Part shown: one piece after another, positions 1-5,626 of the stretch
Layout: the number at the start of each line of letters is the position of its first letter
Numbering within the stretch: position 1 is the first letter of the stretch
Assembly: GCA_031282905.1 (NCBI GenBank)
Contig: JAITCV010000244.1
Location: forward strand, 1 to 10,738
Direction: 5' to 3'
DNA: 10,738 nt
Source: Azoarcus sp.
GTDB taxonomy: Bacteria > Pseudomonadota > Gammaproteobacteria > Burkholderiales > Rhodocyclaceae
The notes under the pieces: generated by a model
The model's input: the letters and a program-made list of their open reading frames with translations, nothing else
The model's database searches: none
What the model was told of the DNA's origin: nothing
Translations under genes and position numbers: made by a program

Positions 1-117
1 GGAAATCGGCACGCCGACATGCTGTTCCTTGCCACGGGTATCGGTAAAGCGGAAATCGACGAAGCGGACGTCGTTCTCCTGAATCAGCTTCATGACGTCT
101 TTGGCGGTCTTGGACAT
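1..117 (-). CDS. glnA: Glutamine synthetase type I, N-terminal fragment
   Basis: Glutamine synthetase makes glutamine from glutamate, ammonia and ATP in the cytoplasm and is the main entry of ammonium into metabolism. Only the first 39 codons are in the window; the gene continues leftwards beyond base 1. The visible protein starts MSKTAKDVMKLI and contains FVDFRFTDTRGKEQHV, the conserved N-terminal beta-grasp segment of the bacterial GSI dodecamer (E. coli has FVDLRFTDTKGKEQHV). The ATG at 117-115 is chosen because the family begins there and AGGAG (128-124) lies 6 bases upstream. No other gene lies between it and a strong sigma-54/NtrC promoter arrangement, so nitrogen control is expected. 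The catalytic residues and the adenylylated tyrosine lie outside the window. The family assignment is very secure even from this short piece. Confidence 0.95.
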   Translation of the reverse strand, partial: MSKTAKDVMKLIQENDVRFVDFRFTDTRGKEQHVGVPIS

Positions 118-123
118 TCGATG

Positions 124-128
124 CTCCT
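124..128 (-). promoter_or_regulatory. Ribosome binding site of glnA
   Basis: Read on the minus strand, AGGAG sits 6 bases before the ATG at 117-115. It is one of the clearest Shine-Dalgarno sequences in the window and fixes the glnA start. Confidence 0.8.
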
Positions 129-191
129 GGATTGCGGTTGATGCAGATGAAATGGCGGATGATACGGCGGTATTTCCGTGGCCCACTGGAA

Positions 192-207
192 AGCAACAGC
201 TATGCCA
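192..207 (-). promoter_or_regulatory. Sigma-54 (RpoN) promoter of glnA
   Basis: On the minus strand, 207 to 192 reads TGGCATAGCTGTTGCT. This matches the sigma-54 consensus TGGCAC-N5-TTGCW, with the invariant GG (-24) and GC (-12) exactly 10 bases apart. It predicts a transcript start near base 181 and a leader of about 64 bases before the glnA ATG. Sigma-54 polymerase needs an enhancer-binding activator, and two NtrC-like sites lie at the expected distance upstream. The motif, spacing and strand are seen directly; use by RpoN is inferred from them and from the known control of glnA. Confidence 0.85.
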
Positions 208-281
208 CCCTGGCGCGGCGGATTCGGCATTGTGTCACAAGAAACTGCCGCGATAAACGCGGGAAACAGAAGTAATTTGGC

Positions 282-298
282 CGCACATCAATGGTGCC
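282..298. promoter_or_regulatory. NtrC-type enhancer site, promoter-proximal
   Basis: The plus strand reads CGCACAT-CAA-TGGTGCC. The NtrC (NR-I) consensus is TGCACCA-N3-TGGTGCA; the left half matches 4 of 7 bases and the right half 6 of 7. Its centre (290) lies about 109 bases upstream of the predicted glnA start and 30 bases, close to three helical turns, from the second site. It is weaker than its partner and would be expected to fill cooperatively. Confidence 0.65.
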
Positions 299-311
299 TT
301 TGGGTGCGTCA

Positions 312-328
312 TGCACCATCACGGTGCG
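312..328. promoter_or_regulatory. NtrC-type enhancer site, promoter-distal (strong)
   Basis: The plus strand reads TGCACCA-TCA-CGGTGCG. The left half is a perfect match to the NtrC consensus TGCACCA-N3-TGGTGCA and the right half matches 5 of 7. Its centre (320) is about 139 bases upstream of the predicted glnA start. Centres near -109 and -139 closely resemble the E. coli glnAp2 enhancer (about -108 and -140). It also lies about 160 bases upstream of the efflux adaptor gene on the other strand, but no sigma-54 promoter was found pointing that way. Confidence 0.78.
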
Positions 329-428
329 ATCTGGAGATATCCACCCAGTTTGCCTCAAAGGCGTCATTGCGGGCCGGGCTTGTTCCACGATATCGAGAAG
401 CAATATCCAGACATATTCATTCCATATC

Positions 429-459
429 TTGCCGCGCGGGATAAAAATACATGGATAAT
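429..459 (+). promoter_or_regulatory. Possible sigma-70 promoter of the efflux operon (weak)
   Basis: A GATAAT hexamer (454-459), one mismatch from TATAAT, is preceded by TTGCCG (429-434) at a long 19-base spacing. The predicted start would be about 22 bases before the adaptor ATG at 489. The surrounding 330-460 stretch is AT-richer than its flanks. This is the best candidate seen, but the spacing is poor, so treat it as tentative. Confidence 0.25.
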
Positions 460-488
460 GCGCGTTTCCCTCGCCATCGTCCGTTTCC

Positions 489-1580
489 ATGCCCAATGCC
501 TGTGTGCCGTTCCGCTGTGCCCTGTTGCTCACGGCCTTGCTCACGGCCTGCGGGGCGCGACAGGATGGCGCGCAGGAACCCCGCCCGGCGTTGACGGTGA
601 CGGTGGCGCAGCCCGTCATGGAAACATGGCCGATCCGGCTATCCGCGAACGGCAATATCGAGGCGTGGCAGGAAGCCGCGGTCAGCGCCGATGTGCAGTC
701 CCTGCGTTTGCTCGAGGTGCGCGTGGACGTGGGGGATACGGTGTCGGCGGGGCAGGTTCTGGCGGTGTTCGACGATGAGCCGGTCAAGATCGAGGTCGCG
801 CAGGCGCGGGCGGCGCTGGCGCAAACGCGCGCCGCCATGCAGGTCGCGCGCGAAAACGCCGGACGGGCGCGGGATTTGCGCGGCAGTGGCGCGTTGAGCG
901 AGCAACTGGTCACCCAATATCTGAGCAGTGAGCAAACCGCGCAAGCGCAGGTCGCGGTGGCGGAAGCGGCGCTCGCGGCGCAGGAATTGCGCCTGGCCCG
1001 CACCCGTGTGCTCGCGCCCGACGATGGTGTGATCTCGGCGCGCAACGCGACGGTGGGCGCGGTCTTCGGCCCGGGCAGCGAGCTTTTTCGCTTGATCCGC
1101 AAGGGCCGGCTGGAATGGCGCGCAGAACTGATGGATAACGAACTGGAGCGCGTCGCGCCCGGCATGTCGGCAAGGCTTACGCTCGCGGACGGGCGCGTGA
1201 TCACCGGCGTGCTGCGGATGCTCGCGCCGACGGTCGATGCGCGCACGCGCACCGGGTTGGCCTATGTCGATCTGCCGGCAGAGGCGGCGCTGCGGCCCGG
1301 CATGTTCGTACGCGGCGAGTTCGACCTCGGCGACAGCCCGGCGCTCACCGTGCCGCTGCAAGCCGTTTCGATGCGCGAGGCATTCAGCCATGTGTTCAGC
1401 CTGGAAACGGATGGCGTCGTGCGGCAAGTGAAGGTGGCGATGGGGCGGCGCAACGGCGAGCGCGTGGAGATCGTCGCCGGCCTCGCGCCACAGGCGCGCA
1501 TCGTGGTGCGCGGCGCGGGATTCCTCAACGATGGCGACCGCGTACGCGTGGCCGATGCGCCGGAGGTGGAAGCACGGTGA
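489..1580 (+). CDS. RND efflux periplasmic adaptor lipoprotein (MFP/HlyD family)
   Basis: This 363-residue protein is the periplasmic adaptor of a tripartite RND pump, bridging the inner-membrane permease to an outer-membrane channel. A signal peptide ends in a lipobox L18-T19-A20-C21, so it is probably a lipoprotein anchored at Cys21. The adaptor parts follow in order: first half of the lipoyl/barrel-sandwich domain (about 33-95, with V-D-V-G-D-T-V-S-A-G-Q), an Ala/Arg/Glu-rich helical hairpin (about 96-160), the second lipoyl half (LAPDDGVISARNATVG), a beta-barrel (about 200-290) and a membrane-proximal domain to the end. The ATG at 489 is the only usual start codon after an in-frame stop at 456-458; no good Shine-Dalgarno precedes it. 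The permease gene starts 16 bases after its stop, so the two form an operon. Position +2 after the lipid cysteine is Gly rather than the Asp retention signal of AcrA. The substrate cannot be told. Confidence 0.92.
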   Translation: MPNACVPFRCALLLTALLTACGARQDGAQEPRPALTVTVAQPVMETWPIRLSANGNIEAWQEAAVSADVQSLRLLEVRVDVGDTVSAGQVLAVFDDEPVKIEVAQARAALAQTRAAMQVARENAGRARDLRGSGALSEQLVTQYLSSEQTAQAQVAVAEAALAAQELRLARTRVLAPDDGVISARNATVGAVFGPGSELFRLIRKGRLEWRAELMDNELERVAPGMSARLTLADGRVITGVLRMLAPTVDARTRTGLAYVDLPAEAALRPGMFVRGEFDLGDSPALTVPLQAVSMREAFSHVFSLETDGVVRQVKVAMGRRNGERVEIVAGLAPQARIVVRGAGFLNDGDRVRVADAPEVEAR

Positions 1581-1596
1581 GCACGGGCACGATGCC

Positions 1597-4500
1597 ATGA
1601 GCCTGAACGTCTCGGCTTGGTCGATCCGCAATCCGATTCCGCCCATCATGCTGTTCGTGCTGCTGTGCGTAAGCGGCCTCTACAGCTTCCACAGCATGAA
1701 AATCCAGAATTTCCCCGACATCGACATGCCGATGGTGTCGGTCATCGCTTCGTTGCCGGGGGCTGCGCCGGGACAGCTCGAAAACGAAGTCGCGCGCCGC
1801 ATCGAGGATTCCATCGCCACCGTGCAGGGCTTGAAGCACATGTCCACCTCGATCCAGGATGGCATGGTGTCGATGCTGATCGAGTTCCGGCTGGAAAAGC
1901 CCCTGCAAGAAGCGGTCGACGATGTGCGTTCGGCAGTGGCGCGGGTGCGCTCCGACCTGCCCGCCGATCTGCTCGACCCGATCGTCAACCGCGTGGACAT
2001 GGCCTCGCAACCCATCCTCGCCTATGCCGTCCGCTCGCCGCGGCTGGACGACGAGGCGCTGTCGTGGTTCATCGACAATGAACTTTCCCGGCGGCTGCTC
2101 GCGGTCAAGGGCGTCGGCGCGGTCAAGCGCGTCGGCGGCGTCAGCCGCGAGATTCGCGTCGTGCTCGATCCCTTGCGCCTGCAAGCCCTGGGCGCGACCG
2201 CGCTGGAAATCTCGCGCCAGATCCGCCAGGTGCAGATCGAGAGCGCGGGCGGACGCGCCGATCTCGGCGGCGGCGAACAACCGATGCGCACGCTGGCGAA
2301 CGCCGCCTCGGCGGCAGAAATCGCGCGGCTGGAAATCCCGCTCGCCGATGGCCGTCGTATCCGCCTCGCCGACGTGGCCGATATCCGGGATACCGTGGCC
2401 GAAGTGCGCAGCCTCGCCTTTCTCGACGGCCGCCCCGTCGTCGGTTTCGAGGTCTCGCGCAGCCTGAACGAGAGCGAAATCGAAGTCGGCGCGGGCGTAC
2501 GGGCCGAATTGCAGCGGCTGCTCGCCGCCCATCCCGATCTCGATATCGTCGAAGCCTTCGATTTCGTCGCCCCGGTGCAGGAAAACTACGATGCGTCGAT
2601 GAACATGCTCTACGAAGGCGCGCTCCTTGCCGTGCTCGTCGTCTTTCTTTTCCTGCGCGACGCGCGGGCGACCTTCATCTCCGCCGTGGCCTTGCCGCTG
2701 TCGGCCATTCCGGCCTTTCTCGGCATGCATCTTTTCGGCTATACCATCAACATGGTCACCCTGATGGCGCAATCGCTGGTGGTCGGCATCCTGGTCGATG
2801 ACGCCATCGTCGAAGTCGAAAACATCGTGCGCCACCTGCGCATGGGCAAGACGCCCCGGCAGGCAGCCTTCGACGCCACGGCAGAAATCGGCCTGGCCGT
2901 CGTCGCCACCACGTTTACCCTGGTTGCCGTCTTCCTGCCGACCGCGTTCATGGATGGCGTCGCCGGTCTCTTTTTCAAGCAATTTGGCTGGACGACCTCC
3001 CTTGCCGTCCTGATGTCGCTCCTCGTCGCCCGCATGCTGACGCCGATCCTCTCGGCTTATTGGCTCCGCCCCATCGCCCACGATCGCGGCGAAGCGCGCT
3101 GGGTGCCGTGGTATGCCCGGAAGGCCGAATGGTGCCTGACGCATCGCCTGACGACCCTCGTCTGCGCGGGGCTCTTTTTCATCGGCTCCATCCTGCTCAT
3201 CCCCTTGCTCCCGGAAGGTTTCATGCCCGCCGATGACAATTCCCAGACCCAGGTCGACCTCGAACTGCCGCCCGGCGCAACGCTCGCGCAAACCAGCCGT
3301 GTCGCCGAAGAAGCCCGCCTGCGCCTTGCCCGTCTCGCTCATGTCGAACGCATCCACACCGCCATCGGCGGCGGCAGCGCCGGCTCCGACCCCTTCGGCT
3401 CGCTGTTGGCTGGCGACGACGTGCGCAAGGCGACGCTCACCCTCTTGCTTGCGCCGCGCGGCGAACGCCCGCGCAAGCAGATCATCGAAGACCATATCCG
3501 CGCCGCGCTCGACACCCTGCCCGGCGTCCGTTTCAAGGTCGGGCTGGGCAGCGCGCGGGGCGGGCGCTATGTTCTTGGCTTCTCCGGCGACGACCCGGAT
3601 GTCCTGCGCGCCGCCGCGCTTGCCGTCGAACGCGACCTGCGCGCCATCCCCGGCCTGGGCGGCATCACCTCCAGCGCCAGCCTCATCCGGCCCGAGATCG
3701 CCATCCGCCCCGATTTTGCCCGCGCCGCCGACCTCGGCGTCACCAGCCGCGCCATTGCCGACACCCTGCGCGTGGCCACCCTCGGCGACTACGACACCGC
3801 GCTGGCAAAACTCAGCCTGCAACAACGCCAAGTGCCGATCCTCGCGCGTCTCGATGACGAGGCCCGCCGCGATCTTGCCGTGCTGGCGCGGCTCACCCTT
3901 CCCGGCAAACACGGCCCCGTCCTGCTCGGCGAAATCGCGGCGCTGGAGATGTCCGCCGGCCCCGCGCAAATCATGCGCTACGATCGTTCACGCGCCATCC
4001 GCCTCGAAATCGAGCTGGGCAGCGTCGCCATGGGCGACATCGGCAAACTCATCCCCACGCTCCCTTCCGTGCGCGCCATGCCGCCCGGCACGCGCCTCAC
4101 CAACGTCGCCGATGCCGAAATCATGGCCGAACTCTTCGAGAGCTTCGCGCTCGCCATCCTCACCGGCGTCCTGTGCATCTACACCGTGCTCGTGCTGCTC
4201 TTCAAGAATTTCCTTCACCCGGTCACCTTGCTCACCGCCCTGCCTCTGTCGCTCGGCGGCGCTTTCGTTGCCCTGCTCCTCAGCGGCACCGCATTTTCCA
4301 TGCCCTCGCTGATCGGCCTCATCATGCTGATGGGCATCGCCACCAAGAATTCGATTCTTCTCGTCGAATACGCGATTACCGCGCAACACGAACGCGGCCT
4401 GTCCCGGCTCGATGCCCTGCTCGATGCCTGCCGCAAGCGCGCCCGTCCCATCGTCATGACCACTGTCGCCATGGGCGCGGGCATGCTGCCGCTCGCGCTC

Positions 4501-4656
4501 GGCCTGGGCAACGCCGACGCCAGTTTCCGCGCTCCGATGGCGATCACGGTGATCGGCGGGCTGGTGACCTCGACGGTATTGAGCCTGCTCGTCGTGCCGG
4601 TGGTGTTTACCTACGTGGATGATCTGGCGCGAAAGCTCGGCTCATTGCGGCGATAA
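1597..4656 (+). CDS. RND multidrug-type efflux permease (AcrB/HAE-1-like)
   Basis: This 1019-residue inner-membrane proton/drug antiporter is the pump of the tripartite system; RND permeases of this kind are about 1000-1050 residues, so it is full length. TM1 is at about 15-32, then the first porter domain with the family hallmark Q-N-F-P-D-I-D, then TM2-TM6 from about residue 338. TM4 carries GILVDDAIVEVEN with Asp401 and Asp402, equal to the proton-relay Asp407/Asp408 of AcrB. The second half repeats the fold: TM7 before LLPEGFMPADDNSQ, a second porter domain, and TM8-TM12. Lys917 in GIATKNSILLVEYA corresponds to AcrB Lys940. All key proton-relay acids and the lysine are therefore present and the pump should be active. 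The start at 1597 gives the normal N-terminus MSLNVSAWSIRNPIPP; an upstream ATG at 1531 would only add residues inside the adaptor gene. No outer-membrane factor gene follows, so it probably borrows a TolC-like channel encoded elsewhere. Confidence 0.95.
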   Translation: MSLNVSAWSIRNPIPPIMLFVLLCVSGLYSFHSMKIQNFPDIDMPMVSVIASLPGAAPGQLENEVARRIEDSIATVQGLKHMSTSIQDGMVSMLIEFRLEKPLQEAVDDVRSAVARVRSDLPADLLDPIVNRVDMASQPILAYAVRSPRLDDEALSWFIDNELSRRLLAVKGVGAVKRVGGVSREIRVVLDPLRLQALGATALEISRQIRQVQIESAGGRADLGGGEQPMRTLANAASAAEIARLEIPLADGRRIRLADVADIRDTVAEVRSLAFLDGRPVVGFEVSRSLNESEIEVGAGVRAELQRLLAAHPDLDIVEAFDFVAPVQENYDASMNMLYEGALLAVLVVFLFLRDARATFISAVALPLSAIPAFLGMHLFGYTINMVTLMAQSLVVGILVDDAIVEVENIVRHLRMGKTPRQAAFDATAEIGLAVVATTFTLVAVFLPTAFMDGVAGLFFKQFGWTTSLAVLMSLLVARMLTPILSAYWLRPIAHDRGEARWVPWYARKAEWCLTHRLTTLVCAGLFFIGSILLIPLLPEGFMPADDNSQTQVDLELPPGATLAQTSRVAEEARLRLARLAHVERIHTAIGGGSAGSDPFGSLLAGDDVRKATLTLLLAPRGERPRKQIIEDHIRAALDTLPGVRFKVGLGSARGGRYVLGFSGDDPDVLRAAALAVERDLRAIPGLGGITSSASLIRPEIAIRPDFARAADLGVTSRAIADTLRVATLGDYDTALAKLSLQQRQVPILARLDDEARRDLAVLARLTLPGKHGPVLLGEIAALEMSAGPAQIMRYDRSRAIRLEIELGSVAMGDIGKLIPTLPSVRAMPPGTRLTNVADAEIMAELFESFALAILTGVLCIYTVLVLLFKNFLHPVTLLTALPLSLGGAFVALLLSGTAFSMPSLIGLIMLMGIATKNSILLVEYAITAQHERGLSRLDALLDACRKRARPIVMTTVAMGAGMLPLALGLGNADASFRAPMAITVIGGLVTSTVLSLLVVPVVFTYVDDLARKLGSLRR

Positions 4657-4657
4657 G

Positions 4658-4801
4658 CCAGAGAATTCAGATAACAAAGGACAGGCGGTAGACAAAGCCA
4701 TCGCCCAGGGGACTGGCAAGGAAGCCTTCGAGAAAGACTTCCGCAAGATCGTCGCCGATCGCGGCTGGACGGGCGAAGACTGGCTTGATCGAGGCCGTTG
4801 A
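4658..4801 (+). pseudogene. Fragment resembling Mu-like phage head morphogenesis protein (MuF/gpF)
   Basis: Directly after the permease stop, one frame encodes about 47 residues containing VDKAIAQGTGKEAFEKDF followed by RKIVADRGWTGED (about 4688-4780), then stops. The pattern of a short 'A-I-A-x-G' helix, 'F-x-x-D-F' and 'G-W-T-G' resembles the middle of MuF/gpF-like minor head proteins of Mu-type prophages, where a [D/E]KAIxxGxxFxxF...GW segment precedes the Y-E-T-N-x-R-T region. The downstream Y-E-T-N-x-R-T part is missing, the frame breaks near 4790-4801, and there is no plausible start codon or ribosome site after 4656. I read it as debris of an integrated phage. Recognition is from memory of the family pattern over a short span, so the identity is moderate. 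Confidence 0.45.
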
Positions 4802-5009
4802 CGGCCTGAAATCTCAGGCGAGATATGTTTTCAACAAATACGCCATCCCGCGCGATGTTCAGTCGCACATCATTTGTCAGGCATTGGAGCAAGAAGGCGT
4901 GATCGTCTATACTCCAAACATGTCGGCGGCGCACAAACGGCTATATCGGCATTCGTCGGCGGACAAGGTATTGGCCGAAATCGTCGCCTTTCTTAAAAAT
5001 CACACGTGA
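4785..5009 (+). CDS. Unrecognised 74-residue protein, possibly 3' part of a broken gene
   Basis: From a TTG at 4785 the frame codes for 74 residues (LIEAVDGLKSQARYVFNKYA at the start, EIVAFLKNHT at the end). The family is not recognised. The middle contains I-P-R-D-V-Q-S-H-I-I-C-Q-A-L-E-Q-E-G-V-I-V-Y-T, suggestive of a helix followed by a beta strand. No signal peptide or membrane segment is seen. The start is doubtful: TTG is the first usable codon after an in-frame stop at 4689-4691, and no clear Shine-Dalgarno precedes it. The frame overlaps the phage-like fragment by 17 bases in another frame, so it could be the frameshifted tail of that gene or of a fusion. The next small gene begins 9 bases after its stop, which fits a joint transcript. 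Confidence 0.45.
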   Translation: MIEAVDGLKSQARYVFNKYAIPRDVQSHIICQALEQEGVIVYTPNMSAAHKRLYRHSSADKVLAEIVAFLKNHT

Positions 5010-5018
5010 GATTTCAAC

Positions 5019-5201
5019 ATGTGGATCTTCGACCCTCCCGGATATGCTATTGATGCCTTGCCGCAATGGCGCGACTACGTTGCCATGCTGGAACGCACGA
5101 TCGCCGAAGGCGAAGACACTGAAGAAGTCGAAGCGGAACTGGAAGACGCCCGCACCGTCTTGGCTGAACTCGAAGAACAGGCGAAGACGCAGGCAGCGTA
5201 G
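5019..5201 (+). CDS. Small acidic helical protein, 60 residues, unknown function
   Basis: The ATG at 5019 opens a 60-residue protein that begins MWIFDPPGYAIDALPQWRDY and continues as a strongly acidic, probably helical or coiled-coil stretch (residues about 17-56, rich in Glu, Ala and Leu). No signal peptide, membrane segment or known domain is recognised. A partial Shine-Dalgarno GTGAG (5006-5010) lies 8 bases upstream and overlaps the stop of the preceding ORF. It aligns without gaps to the 60-residue protein at 5258: A22/A21, L24/L23, E25/E24, D33/D32, E35/E34, V37/V36, A44/A43, V47/V46 and L48/L47 match. This suggests a distant paralogue or a shared helix-hairpin fold. Its place next to phage-like debris fits a phage or moron gene, but that is inference. 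Confidence 0.6.
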   Translation: MWIFDPPGYAIDALPQWRDYVAMLERTIAEGEDTEEVEAELEDARTVLAELEEQAKTQAA

Positions 5202-5257
5202 CATGCCGAACCCCTGGCCGTGGATGCGGCGAGCAAGGTTTTGATGGGAGGTAAATA

Positions 5258-5440
5258 ATGAAAACCGATTACATGATCGACACGCCCGAGTTTTCCACGC
5301 CGGTCGAAGAGTGTGAGGCGTTCCTTGAGAAAATGAAAACGCTCCCCCAAGACGATGAAGGCGTCCAGTTCGCCATCCGGCGTGCTGAATTCGTTCTGAA
5401 ATACCATCGCGGCGAACTTGACGAGTTGTTGAACGACTGA
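5258..5440 (+). CDS. Small acidic protein, 60 residues, unknown function
   Basis: This 60-residue protein begins MKTDYMIDTPEFSTPVEECE and ends HRGELDELLND. It has the best ribosome binding site of the plus-strand genes here: GGGAGG (5246-5251), 6 bases before the ATG at 5258, which strongly supports real translation. Predicted structure is an extended N-terminus followed by two helices (about 15-30 and 33-58). No transmembrane segment, signal peptide or known motif is seen. Gapless similarity to the preceding 60-residue protein runs across residues 21-47. It closes the small plus-strand cluster, and a hairpin-rich non-coding block begins 56 bases after its stop. Toxin/immunity, phage accessory or regulatory roles are all possible; nothing in the sequence decides. 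Confidence 0.65.
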   Translation: MKTDYMIDTPEFSTPVEECEAFLEKMKTLPQDDEGVQFAIRRAEFVLKYHRGELDELLND

Positions 5441-5495
5441 CCTTTGCCGAAACCCTTCCCTCTGCGCTCCACCCGCCTTTCCCTTCATGCTTGAC

Positions 5496-5626
5496 GGCGC
5501 ATTCCTGGTGCGTTCTCCCTCGTAAGCGGATGGGGAACTACTTCGCAAGATGTACGCCAATACACCTTGCGTCACAAGACGGCTTGGCGTGGATTCCACG
5601 TCAGGCTGTCTTTCTCCGCGCGCGGA
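5496..5626. repeat. Block of four consecutive hairpins, possible dispersed repeat or structured RNA
   Basis: Four adjacent inverted repeats are visible in this non-coding stretch. (a) 5496-5514: GGCGCA pairs with TGCGTT around a 7-base loop, with two G-U. (b) 5544-5571: CGCAAG-A-TGT pairs with ACA-C-CTTGCG around an 8-base loop; its single A/C mismatch becomes a G-U pair on the minus strand. (c) 5576-5612: a 17-base-pair stem with three G-U pairs and loop ATT. (d) 5615-5626: the perfect palindrome TCCGCGCGCGGA. Such a run is typical of mobile intergenic repeats or a structured RNA, and no protein explains it. Boundaries are approximate, and copy number in the genome is unknown. Confidence 0.55.
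5576..5612 (+). terminator. Long perfect-stem hairpin, possible terminator of the small-gene cluster
   Basis: AAGACGGCTTGGCGTGG (5576-5592) pairs fully with CCACGTCAGGCTGTCTT (5596-5612) around the loop ATT, counting three G-U pairs. The stem holds on the plus-strand RNA, whereas on the minus strand the three wobbles become mismatches. It is followed only by TTTCTCC-like sequence (a short T stretch, 5611-5613), so intrinsic termination would be weak. It may instead be part of the larger hairpin block. Confidence 0.35.

Noticed and set aside
230..240. TTGTGTCACAA palindrome upstream of the glnA promoter as a CRP/FNR-type site
   Set aside because: The halves are separated by one base only, unlike the spacing of CRP or FNR sites; kept as a chance palindrome.
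178..778. Plus-strand frames upstream of and overlapping the adaptor start (178-444, 311-778)
   Set aside because: The first spans the sigma-54/NtrC region and the second runs out of frame into the adaptor; neither has a family resemblance.
1531..1596. Earlier ATG for the RND permease at 1531
   Set aside because: It lies inside the adaptor gene and adds 22 residues before the normal permease N-terminus at 1597.
1525..3969. Long minus-strand open frame (814 codons) opposite the permease
   Set aside because: It is the antisense shadow of a clear RND permease; its product is low-complexity (Gly/Asp/His/Arg-rich) with no recognisable domain, as expected in GC-rich DNA.
5203..5244. 13-codon mini-ORF (MPNPWPWMRRARF) between the two 60-residue genes
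   Set aside because: Tryptophan-rich and curious, but it has no ribosome site and is short enough to arise by chance.
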